DNA of 25,133 bases from IMG/VR virus record IMGVR_UViG_3300032246_001696, positions 1-25,133 of that record. One strand, written 5' to 3'. The notes under the pieces were generated by a model. It was given only the letters and a program-made list of their open reading frames with translations. It was not told where the DNA came from and did no database searches. Positions 7,977 to 15,030 of this stretch are shown here, in pieces. A program made the position numbers and the translations under genes. The stretch's first letter is position 1; every line of letters begins with the position of its first letter. The stretch is from a virus.

Positions 7977-8908
7977 AAGTATTAATTACGGGAGGGGCTG
8001 GTTACTTAGGTTCAAATTTAACTAGACATTTATTAGAGGCAGGTTATTCTGTTACGGTATTGGACAATTTAATGTATGACCAAGTAACTTTATTACATTT
8101 ATTTGGTAATCCTAAATTTCAATTTGAATTGGGTGATGTAAGAGATAAAAAACTTTTACAGGAGTTAGTAGGATTAAATGATGTTATTATTCCATTAGCA
8201 GCAATTGTGGGTATGCCCGCATGTAAAGCTAATCCGGAATTAACGGTAGCGGTAAACTATCAGCAAGTGGCTGATATTGTTGAAGTATTAAGAGATGACC
8301 AAAAGTTAATCTTACCTAATACCAATTCACAATATGGTTCATCTGATTCAATCATTACCGAAGAATCACCATTCAATCCATTATCACTTTATGCTAAAAC
8401 TAAATGTGATGCGGAGAACACAATGTTAGCAAACGGAAACGGTGTATCATTAAGATTAGCAACTGTATTTGGTGTATCACCTCGTATGAGAACTGATTTA
8501 TTGGTAAACGATTTTGTATATAAAAGTATAGTAGATGGTTACTTAGTATTGTTCGAAGCACACTTCAAAAGAAACTACATACACGTTCAGGATATAGCTC
8601 GTACATTCCAATTTATTATTGAGAATTATGATAAGTGTAAAGGGCATGCATTCAATGTAGGTTTATCAACTGCTAATTTAAGTAAATTAGAATTGGCAGA
8701 GAAGATTAAATCACATATTCCATCGTTGGTAATTAAGCAAGATGATTTTAAAGAAGATTTTGATAAGAGAAATTATATCGTATCAAATGAGAAATTAGAA
8801 TCATTAGGATGGAAACCAATTTATGATTTGGATTACGGAATCAAACAATTGATATCAGCATACAAAATCGTAATAAACAAAAACAATCAAAATTTTACAA
8901 ACCTTTAA
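7973..8908 (+). CDS. NAD-dependent sugar epimerase/dehydratase (extended SDR)
   Basis: This is another extended SDR nucleotide-sugar enzyme: GGAGYLG (7-13), GDVRD (54-58), LAAIVGMPACKANPELTVAVN (75-95), an NTNSQYG strand (116-122) in place of the usual SSSxVYG, and Tyr140-xxx-Lys144 (YAKTK) as the catalytic pair. RLATVFGVSPRMRTDLLVNDF and RNYIHVQDIA complete the substrate domain. The PACKANPE pattern is common in SDRs of phage and LPS clusters next to heptose- or mannose-type genes. The length is 311 aa. The start overlaps the upstream gene by 4 nt (ATGA). The family is certain; the substrate is not. It may act with the kinase and nucleotidyltransferase that follow. Confidence 0.8.
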   Translation: MKVLITGGAGYLGSNLTRHLLEAGYSVTVLDNLMYDQVTLLHLFGNPKFQFELGDVRDKKLLQELVGLNDVIIPLAAIVGMPACKANPELTVAVNYQQVADIVEVLRDDQKLILPNTNSQYGSSDSIITEESPFNPLSLYAKTKCDAENTMLANGNGVSLRLATVFGVSPRMRTDLLVNDFVYKSIVDGYLVLFEAHFKRNYIHVQDIARTFQFIIENYDKCKGHAFNVGLSTANLSKLELAEKIKSHIPSLVIKQDDFKEDFDKRNYIVSNEKLESLGWKPIYDLDYGIKQLISAYKIVINKNNQNFTNL

Positions 8909-8910
8909 TT

Positions 8911-9315
8911 ATGGCAGACAGAAAGTATTTACCAACATTGAGTGAATTAGTAGATAGATTATCTATCGTACAATTGAAAGAGGTGTTCATTCCAGAACAC
9001 AAAGCAGAATATGCGGATGAGATAAACGCAATTGTACATGATATTCAATTATATTTGGATGATAGTAAAGAACCGATTACAGCAGAAACAATTAGAGCAA
9101 TTGTAGTATTATCACAAATGAACTTACATATTTGGCATAATGAATCAAATTACCGTAAGGGAATTAAAGATGGTAATAACTTAGAATTAACACATGGATT
9201 AAATGGAATCCGTAACGTAGCTAAGAATAAGATTCAGGAAGTTATGGGTGGAAGAAAGGATTATAAAATAGATTGCTTAGCAGCAGATTTTAAAGATTGG
9301 GAAATTAGTTGGTAA
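8911..9315 (+). CDS. Small conserved-looking protein with DRLSIVQLK motif
   Basis: This is a 134-aa soluble protein with no signal peptide or membrane segment. The N-terminus LPTLSELVDRLSIVQLKEVF (7-26) resembles the DRxSIxxLK opening of DUF4254-type proteins found in LPS/heptose clusters, but this resemblance is from memory and weak. Later segments include LNLHIW-type and YRKGIKDGNNLELTHGLNGIRN (81-102), rich in charged and amide residues and probably helical. It lies between an SDR and an HldE-type kinase, so a role in the same sugar pathway, or as a partner subunit, is a reasonable inference. There are only two bases between it and the preceding stop. Confidence 0.55.
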   Translation: MADRKYLPTLSELVDRLSIVQLKEVFIPEHKAEYADEINAIVHDIQLYLDDSKEPITAETIRAIVVLSQMNLHIWHNESNYRKGIKDGNNLELTHGLNGIRNVAKNKIQEVMGGRKDYKIDCLAADFKDWEISW

Positions 9316-9325
9316 AACAAAAATT

Positions 9326-10081
9326 ATGAGAATATTAGTTATAGGAGATAGTTGTAAAGATGTATTCATTTATGGCACAGCTAATAGATTGTGTCCTGAA
9401 GCTCCTGTTCCTGTTTTTATTCCTAAAAGACAAACGGAAACGGGAGGTATGGCAGCTAATGTATATGAGAACATCGAGTCATTAGGTGTTGATGTTGATT
9501 TGGTTACAAATGGAGAACCTATTACAAAAACACGCTATGTTGAGGAAAAAACAAATCATCAAATTATAAGAGTAGATTCGGATGCATCAAAATCTAAAAG
9601 AATAGAGGGTATAGAACACATCCCATTTAATTTATATGATGGTATTATTATATCAGATTATAATAAAGGATTTTTGGAATATGATGATATTGAATTTATT
9701 TGTTCAAAGCATGATACGGTATTCATTGATACTAAAAAGATTATTAATGAAAAGATGTTAGGAGCTAAGTTTATTAAGATAAATGAATATGAGTATGAAA
9801 ACAATATAGCAGCTGGACAATACTTTGACCAATTTTATGATAAGTTAATTGTAACTATGAGTGGGAAGGGTTGTAAATATATGGATAAGGAGTTCAATGT
9901 AGATGAAGTAGAAGTAAGAGATAATAGCGGAGCAGGAGATACTTTCATTTCAGCATTGGCAATTCAATACTGCGAAACAAAAGATATTGAAAGTGCAATA
10001 ATTTATGGTAATGAATGTGCTACTATTGTAGTTCAACACAAAGGAGTAACAAAGGTTGGTAAACATATTAAAATCTATTAA
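9326..10081 (+). CDS. PfkB-family sugar kinase, HldE/RfaE kinase-domain-like
   Basis: This is a ribokinase-fold kinase most like the N-terminal domain of HldE (RfaE), which phosphorylates D-glycero-D-manno-heptose-7-phosphate at C1. The matching pieces are VIGDSCKDVF (5-14), the diagnostic RLCPEAPVPVF (21-31), TGGMAANV (39-46; usually PGGAANV), TKTRYV (67-72), SDYNKG (110-115) and the catalytic DNSGAGDTF (199-207; base Asp205). At 251 aa it is shorter than the ~310-330-aa HldE kinase domain, with trimmed middle strands, and has no attached nucleotidyltransferase domain. The next gene encodes a separate phosphatase-nucleotidyltransferase, so the three activities needed to activate a heptose-like sugar are adjacent. 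The substrate is inferred. Confidence 0.82.
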   Translation: MRILVIGDSCKDVFIYGTANRLCPEAPVPVFIPKRQTETGGMAANVYENIESLGVDVDLVTNGEPITKTRYVEEKTNHQIIRVDSDASKSKRIEGIEHIPFNLYDGIIISDYNKGFLEYDDIEFICSKHDTVFIDTKKIINEKMLGAKFIKINEYEYENNIAAGQYFDQFYDKLIVTMSGKGCKYMDKEFNVDEVEVRDNSGAGDTFISALAIQYCETKDIESAIIYGNECATIVVQHKGVTKVGKHIKIY

Positions 10082-11445
10082 TGACAAAATTAATAATATT
10101 TGATTTGGATGGTGTATTAGTAGAGGCTAAAAAAATCCACTACGATACACTAAACCAAGCCTTAAAAGAAATTGGTGAGGAATATGTAATTTCAGAATCA
10201 GAGCATCTATCAACATACGATGGATTAAAGACAACTCAAAAATTAGAATTACTTACTAAGAGCAAAGGATTACACCCAGAGTTTTATGATAGTATTTGGT
10301 ATAGAAAGCAACATCTAACTATTGAAGCTATTTCACAATTACAACCCGATTCGCAAAAAATTGAGTTATTCAAAGAATTGAGAGATAGGGGATATCAATT
10401 GGCATGTGCTTCAAACTCAATTAGAAGGTCTGTGTTGGTTATGTTAGCTAAGATAGGTATAATTGAGTATATGGACTTAATCATCTCTAATGAGGATGTA
10501 AAGAACTCTAAACCGCATCCTGAAATGTATTGGAAAGCAATGAGTATGATGAGTGTATTGCCGGAAGAAACCCTTATAGTAGAAGATTCACCGCATGGAC
10601 TTTTAGCAGCAAGTAGAAGTAGAGCAAACGTTTTGAGAGTAGATAACCCAAAAGATTTGGTAATATCAAAAATTATTTGTAAATTAGAGGAAACTAAAAA
10701 AGTTATGAGCATACCAAAGTGGCAGGGTGGTAAGATGAATGTTCTTATACCAATGGCCGGAGCCGGTAGTAGATTCCAAGCAGCAGGTTATACGTTTCCA
10801 AAACCACTAATCGATGTGGAAGGTAAACCAATGATTCAGGTTGTTGTTGATAATTTAAACATAGATGCTACATTTATTTATGTAGTACAAAAAGAACATA
10901 GAGAGAAGTATAACTTAGATACTTTATTAAATCTAATCACTCCAAATTGCAAGATTGTGGAAGTTGATGGTTTGACTGAAGGAGCAGCATGTACTACTCT
11001 ATTAGCAAAACAATTCATTAATAATGATGAACCATTAGTTATGGCAAACTCTGACCAATTTGTAGAATGGGATAGTAATGAATTTATGTATAAGATGATT
11101 GAACAAAAAGTTGATGGTGGTATCTTAACATTTACAGCAACACATCCAAAATGGTCATTTGCTAAAGTAGATGAATACGGATATGTGACTGAAGTAGCAG
11201 AGAAAAATCCAATATCGGATATAGCAACGGTAGGGATTTACTATTGGGCTAAAGGTTCTGATTATGTAAAATATGCAGAGCAAATGATTAATAAGAATAT
11301 TAGAACTAACAATGAATTCTATACTTGCCCAACTTTCAATGAAGCAATTGAGGATGGTAAGAAGATTAAAACATTCAATATTGAAAAAATGTGGGGATTG
11401 GGAACTCCTGAGGATTTAAAATATTACTTAGAAAATAAAAAATAA
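10081..11445 (+). CDS. Bifunctional HAD phosphatase / sugar-1-phosphate nucleotidyltransferase fusion
   Basis: Residues 1-~205 are a HAD hydrolase of the beta-phosphoglucomutase/phosphatase type: FDLDGVL (Asp8 nucleophile, Asp10), ACASNS (108-113, Ser111), KPHPE with Lys144, and VEDSPHG (167-173, Asp169). Residues 219-454 are an NTP-transferase domain of the RmlA/GCD1 type: VLIPMAGAGSRF (221-232), FPKPL (239-243) and MANSDQF with metal-binding Asp325. The linker is about 15 residues. The internal Met219 (ATG at 10735) could give the nucleotidyltransferase alone. Following an HldE-type kinase, the fusion would remove one phosphate and activate the sugar-1-phosphate. The HAD half is not the GmhB type and the transferase is not the HldC type, so heptose is a guess. 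It joins its neighbours by one-base TAATG overlaps on both sides. Confidence 0.82.
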   Translation: MTKLIIFDLDGVLVEAKKIHYDTLNQALKEIGEEYVISESEHLSTYDGLKTTQKLELLTKSKGLHPEFYDSIWYRKQHLTIEAISQLQPDSQKIELFKELRDRGYQLACASNSIRRSVLVMLAKIGIIEYMDLIISNEDVKNSKPHPEMYWKAMSMMSVLPEETLIVEDSPHGLLAASRSRANVLRVDNPKDLVISKIICKLEETKKVMSIPKWQGGKMNVLIPMAGAGSRFQAAGYTFPKPLIDVEGKPMIQVVVDNLNIDATFIYVVQKEHREKYNLDTLLNLITPNCKIVEVDGLTEGAACTTLLAKQFINNDEPLVMANSDQFVEWDSNEFMYKMIEQKVDGGILTFTATHPKWSFAKVDEYGYVTEVAEKNPISDIATVGIYYWAKGSDYVKYAEQMINKNIRTNNEFYTCPTFNEAIEDGKKIKTFNIEKMWGLGTPEDLKYYLENKK

Positions 11446-12677
11446 TGGCACATATACAACCAATAACATTTATAATTCCTTGTAGAAATAATATAAAATA
11501 TTTAAAGCAAGCAGTTGATAGTATTCAAAATCATTATGGAGATTATCATCATATAATAATATTAGATGATGCTTCTACTGATAATACTGCTGGATGGGCA
11601 TTTGTGATGGAAGAAAGATATCCACATATTAAATTATATAGAAACGAAAGTGGTGATAGAGTGGGACATACGGTATTATATGATATTGGTATTAAAATGG
11701 CAACTACCCCAATAGTTACAATATTACATTCAGATATGATTGTAACTCAAAACTATGTGGAGAATATGTTAAAGCATTTAAAACCACTTTCAGTAGTATC
11801 GGCAACTCGTATCGAACCACCATTACATCCGCCGGGACCTGAAAAGTATGTTATGGATTTTGGAATGGAGCCAGAAACATTTAATCAAAAAGAATTTGAT
11901 AAATTTGTTTATGAAACCGAATATATAATGGAAGGTAAAACAACTCAAGGTATATTTGCACCTTGGATGTTATATAAAGAAGATTTTGTAACAATTGGTG
12001 GACACGATAAATTATTTGCACCAATGGAGCTAGAAGATTCAGATATTTTCAATAGATTTCATTTACAACAATATCAGTTAATACAAAGTAGAGATGCTTT
12101 TGTATATCATATGACTTGTAGAGGTAGTAGATTCAAAGATGGTATTGAGATTGAAAGAGTAATAGATTTACCCGATGGTACTAAATGGTATAAACCAAAA
12201 GATTCGGAGGAATATAAAAAACTTAGAGAAAATAAATTCAAAGAGTGGTGGAGAAAATGGCATACTGATGTATTGCATGATGACCTGATGATGCCAATTG
12301 TTCCAAATAGATATGATACAACATTTGTAGTTCATAATTGTAATTCTATGTTATTGAGAGCATTAGAACCTTGGTGTGATACATTATATGTAGATTGTGA
12401 ATATCAAACCTATTTAGATAATGAGAAAAAAGAAACAATGTTTAATATCTCTGATAAGATACATAGTATTGGTGATGAAATGAAAGGTGATGTGCAAATT
12501 CTTTTTGATGGCTCTAAACTTACATCACAACATTTTGAAACCTTTATAAAAAATATACCATTTATTATTCAACAAACTGATTCAGTTGGAAGCTTTGAAT
12601 GGGATATATTTCAATTACACATATTCAGTTTAAAAACAAAAGATATGGTCACTCCATTTTTTAAAAATATATTTTAA
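11445..12677 (+). CDS. Glycosyltransferase family 2 with C-terminal extension
   Basis: The N-terminal ~230 residues form a GT-A fold GT2 enzyme: ITFIIPCRNN (7-16), ILDDASTDNT (39-48; Asp41/42 bind the nucleotide), ILHSDM (94-98) as the metal-binding DxD-like motif, and MELEDSD (194-200) with the likely catalytic base, followed by YHMTCRGSRF. Residues ~280-410 form an extra domain (VPNRYDTTFVVHNCNS... TLYVDCEYQTYL) that I do not recognise. It has Rossmann-like alternation and may be an acceptor-binding or second transferase-like domain. Both ends have TAATG overlaps. It probably elongates the glycan built by this operon; the sugar is unknown. Confidence 0.82.
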   Translation: MAHIQPITFIIPCRNNIKYLKQAVDSIQNHYGDYHHIIILDDASTDNTAGWAFVMEERYPHIKLYRNESGDRVGHTVLYDIGIKMATTPIVTILHSDMIVTQNYVENMLKHLKPLSVVSATRIEPPLHPPGPEKYVMDFGMEPETFNQKEFDKFVYETEYIMEGKTTQGIFAPWMLYKEDFVTIGGHDKLFAPMELEDSDIFNRFHLQQYQLIQSRDAFVYHMTCRGSRFKDGIEIERVIDLPDGTKWYKPKDSEEYKKLRENKFKEWWRKWHTDVLHDDLMMPIVPNRYDTTFVVHNCNSMLLRALEPWCDTLYVDCEYQTYLDNEKKETMFNISDKIHSIGDEMKGDVQILFDGSKLTSQHFETFIKNIPFIIQQTDSVGSFEWDIFQLHIFSLKTKDMVTPFFKNIF

Positions 12678-13570
12678 TGAAAAAGAAAACACTAATTTGC
12701 ATTCATGTAATGCCATCGGAAATAGAAATGTTTGAACGCTTGATGCAACAAATGAAAAGAGCATTAATGTATTTGGATGAAAATGATGATGTTACATTAA
12801 AAGTAACATTAAACTTAAATCCACAACTTACGGATTGGCAAGATAGCGAATTGAAAAATGGTCATTTCATAAGCAGATTTGCAGTATTATTTAATGGTAT
12901 TAAAAATATAAATGAAATTATATTAGATACTTCTTGTTGGGGAACTACTCAGCAAAAAAGAGAAAGTTATAAATTAGATTATGACCAATTTATATTTTGT
13001 GATACTGATATTTTGTTTCATGAGCATATGTTAAAATATCAATTAAATGTTGCATCTCAATTAGATGGTACATATATAGTATCACCTTCTTTGGCAAAGT
13101 GGTGGGATGGTAGTTGGGATGAGTTATGTCATAGTGAATATTTAGATAAACCATATGGATATTCAATTGATAACGCAGAAATTATGTATGGAGCTCTCAA
13201 TCAAGAAATAAAAGAAATAAATGCAAGACAATTGCATGAAATTAAATTTGGATGTGGAATGCATACTTTATATTCTAAATCATTTTGGGAATTGGTTGGT
13301 ATTCCTGAATCATTTGGAGGATATGGACCGGAAGATACATATGGAATGTCAGCAGCCAAACTTGCTATCAAACTGGGATATGATATAAAGCAATTTGTTA
13401 TGGATGGTGTATATATTGCAGAAGATTATAAAAATAGATTACCATCTTTTATTGATAAAATAAAACCAATAGATAAGAAAAAGGAGTTTTATGATAGGGC
13501 AAGTGCGTTAGGACAAGAAGAAGTGATAAAATTTGGTAAAGAATTAATAGAAAAACAATCTAATCCATAA
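12677..13570 (+). CDS. GT-A glycosyltransferase (DxD type, galactosyltransferase-like C-terminus)
   Basis: The motif FIFCDTDILF (105-114) provides a clear DxD (Asp109, Asp111) in the setting typical of GT-A enzymes that handle UDP-sugars. FGCGMHTLYSKSFWELVGIP (191-210), followed by GGYGPEDTYG with Glu219-Asp220, resembles the Glyco_transf_7C/galactosyltransferase C-terminal block, where the ED pair lies in the active site. The length of 297 aa suits a single domain. It is the last gene of the tight operon: it starts in TAATG with the previous gene and is followed by a 33-base gap that carries a candidate promoter. No signal peptide or membrane anchor is seen, so it is cytoplasmic. Confidence 0.75.
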   Translation: MKKKTLICIHVMPSEIEMFERLMQQMKRALMYLDENDDVTLKVTLNLNPQLTDWQDSELKNGHFISRFAVLFNGIKNINEIILDTSCWGTTQQKRESYKLDYDQFIFCDTDILFHEHMLKYQLNVASQLDGTYIVSPSLAKWWDGSWDELCHSEYLDKPYGYSIDNAEIMYGALNQEIKEINARQLHEIKFGCGMHTLYSKSFWELVGIPESFGGYGPEDTYGMSAAKLAIKLGYDIKQFVMDGVYIAEDYKNRLPSFIDKIKPIDKKKEFYDRASALGQEEVIKFGKELIEKQSNP

Positions 13571-13576
13571 AAACTT

Positions 13577-13596
13577 ATATTTATATCAGTAAATAC
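13577..13596 (+). promoter_or_regulatory. Candidate promoter-like element, copy 1
   Basis: In the 33-base gap after the glycan operon, the sequence reads ATATTTATA, one variable base, then CAGT and AATAC with small spacing changes. Nearly the same string occurs at 14985-15005 in the other long gap, before the fibre gene. Both copies lie in non-coding DNA before a new gene block. TATTTATA is the reverse complement of the T4-type late box TATAAATA, but on this strand it may simply be a -10-like AT box. This is inference from two copies. Confidence 0.35.
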
Positions 13597-13603
13597 GAAT
13601 ATA

Positions 13604-13987
13604 ATGAAACTTAGTGAATTAAAAGAACAAATACGTTCAGTAATAAGAGAACAATTTATAGATGAAATGTCTAAAAATGATATTCATGTAAAAGAAATAA
13701 TGAAATTTTACGATAAGGGAAGCTCAAACGCTAAAAAAGCCCTATCTCTATATCTACTTCGTAAGCCAAATGCAAGCAGAAGCCAAATTATGGATGAGTT
13801 GGGTGATTATGGATATAACGATGTATGGGATGTAATGGACCATTTCAAATTAGATTTAGAAGGTGTTAGAGAATATGTTGATAAAAAAGGTGTAGAGCAT
13901 GTAGCTGCAGCGTTACCTCAAACGCAGGAAGAAAAGCCTGAAGAAAAAAAGCTGCATAATGAAGGAAAAGATTGCGGTTGTAAGTAG
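13604..13987 (+). CDS. Hypothetical small charged protein
   Basis: I do not recognise this 127-aa protein. It begins LSELKEQIRSVIREQF, an amphipathic helix of a kind often seen at the N-terminus of small phage proteins. The middle (residues ~20-95) is predicted mostly helical, with SRSQIMDELGDYGYNDVWDVMDHF and DLEGVREYVDKKGVEHV reminiscent of helical bundles. The tail is a Glu/Lys/Pro-rich low-complexity stretch (QTQEEKPEEKK) ending in DCGCK, with two cysteines. There is no signal or membrane segment. It is the first gene after the candidate promoter at 13577, and its end overlaps a possible 47-codon ORF by 29 nt. Confidence 0.65.
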   Translation: MKLSELKEQIRSVIREQFIDEMSKNDIHVKEIMKFYDKGSSNAKKALSLYLLRKPNASRSQIMDELGDYGYNDVWDVMDHFKLDLEGVREYVDKKGVEHVAAALPQTQEEKPEEKKLHNEGKDCGCK

Positions 13988-14102
13988 TAGTTTAGACTAT
14001 GGTTACACTAATATACAAAATACTTATGACGGTAAAGCATCTGATTTGATGTTTTTTCCAACTGGCAGTTTTGAATGGATTAAAAACTTTATAAAAAAGT
14101 AA
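13959..14102 (+). CDS. Possible 47-codon small ORF in apparent intergenic gap
   Basis: Between the stop at 13987 and the ATG at 14105 there is an apparent 117-base gap, unusual for this packed genome. An ORF fills it exactly: ATG at 13959, 47 sense codons, TAA at 14100-14102, two bases before the next start. The start overlaps the upstream gene by 29 nt in another frame. The peptide begins MKEKIAVVSSSLDYGY and ends FEWIKNFIKK, with a mixed, protein-like composition and no membrane helix. The function is unknown. It could instead be a remnant or chance ORF; the tight fit to both neighbours is the main support. Confidence 0.4.
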   Translation: MKEKIAVVSSSLDYGYTNIQNTYDGKASDLMFFPTGSFEWIKNFIKK

Positions 14103-14104
14103 AA

Positions 14105-14425
14105 ATGGACCAAAATAACATTTATTCAGTACTAATAACAGCTTTAACTGTATTAGGTGGTACTGCTGCTTGGCGATTCTACGAAAAGAGAGCAGATAAT
14201 AGAGAAAAAGATGAAGATTTTATCAGACACGATTGTAGAGATAGAATATCAAAATTAGAAGCATTGCTTGTTCAATCAGCAAAAGAAAAGGATGAGTTAA
14301 GAACAATGGTATTAGATTTGACTAGACAAGTAGCTGAACTTAGAGTTACTGTTGAATTCTTGAGAGCTGAAAACAATGAATTAGAAAAGCAGACTAAAAC
14401 TTCTAAAAAACAAATTAACGGATAG
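14105..14425 (+). CDS. Membrane-anchored coiled-coil protein (spanin- or Rz-like topology)
   Basis: This 106-aa protein has one hydrophobic segment near the N-terminus (about residues 7-24, IYSVLITALTVLGGTAAW), followed by a basic stretch and a long heptad-like coiled coil (about 45-98: ISKLEALL... LTRQVAELRVTVEFLRAENNELEK). This topology, a short N-terminal tail, one membrane helix and an extended charged coiled coil, matches inner-membrane spanins (Rz) and also some generic phage membrane proteins. No overlapping outer-membrane lipoprotein partner (Rz1) or lysis enzyme is seen nearby, so a lysis role is only a suggestion. The next gene begins one base after its stop. Confidence 0.6.
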   Translation: MDQNNIYSVLITALTVLGGTAAWRFYEKRADNREKDEDFIRHDCRDRISKLEALLVQSAKEKDELRTMVLDLTRQVAELRVTVEFLRAENNELEKQTKTSKKQING

Positions 14426-14426
14426 G

Positions 14427-14954
14427 ATGCCAATCTCAAGAACACTGTTTACAGAAGATAAAAAATTAAGAGTGTTTGATTTTGATGATACCCTTGTCAA
14501 AACAACCTCATTCATATATGTAAAGCATAAAGATGGTAAAATATCCAAATTAACACCAGGTCAATATGCAGTTTACAAAGAACAACCTGGCGATGTATTT
14601 GATTACAAAGATTTTCAGCAAGTATCAAACCCACAGCTTATTAAGGGGTATGTGGAATTATTAAGAAGAATGGTTAATAGTGGTGGTAGTAGAGAGGTAT
14701 TTATCTTAACTGCTAGAGCAGCTGAAAGACCTGTTTCGCAATTCATAAAAGATTTAGGTATAAGAGGTGTAACTGTAGTTGCATTAGGAGATGCAAATCC
14801 TGAAAAGAAAGCTGATTGGATTGAGGATAAAGTAAAGGCTGGATTTGATGATGTTTACTTTGTTGATGATTCCCCAAAAAATGTAGATGCTGTACGCAAA
14901 AGACTTAAGAGCTACAATATAAAGCAAAAAATCCAACAAGTTAAGCACTTCTAA
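14427..14954 (+). CDS. HAD-family phosphatase
   Basis: This 175-aa single-domain HAD hydrolase has motif I VFDFDDTLV (16-24; Asp18 nucleophile, Asp20 acid/base), motif II FILTAR (92-97, Thr95), a Lys around 127-128 in EKKAD as the likely motif III lysine, and motif IV YFVDDSPKN (144-152, Asp147/Asp148). The LTAR and DDSPKN forms resemble the phosphatase domain of phage polynucleotide kinase/phosphatases and related cap-less HADs, so a nucleic-acid end or nucleotide phosphatase is possible; a sugar phosphatase acting with region 1 is another option. There is no kinase domain. It is followed by the longest gene-free gap of the window (76 bases). Confidence 0.75.
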   Translation: MPISRTLFTEDKKLRVFDFDDTLVKTTSFIYVKHKDGKISKLTPGQYAVYKEQPGDVFDYKDFQQVSNPQLIKGYVELLRRMVNSGGSREVFILTARAAERPVSQFIKDLGIRGVTVVALGDANPEKKADWIEDKVKAGFDDVYFVDDSPKNVDAVRKRLKSYNIKQKIQQVKHF

Positions 14955-14984
14955 CTATCAGTAGTAGTTTATTTCATTTTTTGA

Positions 14985-15005
14985 ATATTTATAGCAGTTG
15001 AATAC
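14985..15005 (+). promoter_or_regulatory. Candidate promoter-like element, copy 2
   Basis: In the 76-base gap before the fibre gene, ATATTTATA is followed by GCAGT, TG and AATAC. It matches the element at 13577-13596 in nearly every position apart from a one-base insertion and a few substitutions. The ATG of the fibre gene is 25 bases further on, leaving room for a short leader. The rest of the gap is AT-rich with no obvious terminator. Confidence 0.35.
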
Positions 15006-15030
15006 CAACTTTTTTAAATAATATCAATAA

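Noticed and set aside
10395-10712. Minus-strand ORF of 105 codons
   Set aside because: It lies opposite the clearly coding HAD domain and has no recognisable motif.
1-13570. Bacterial chromosomal O-antigen/capsule locus
   Set aside because: No flippase, polymerase, export or transposase genes are seen, and the operon runs straight into phage-like fibre genes; however, flanks would be needed to exclude it fully.
14936-14960. Possible rho-independent terminator after the HAD gene
   Set aside because: AGTTA/TAACT can pair, but the stem is only about five AT-rich base pairs, overlaps the stop codon, and the T-run is over 20 bases further away.
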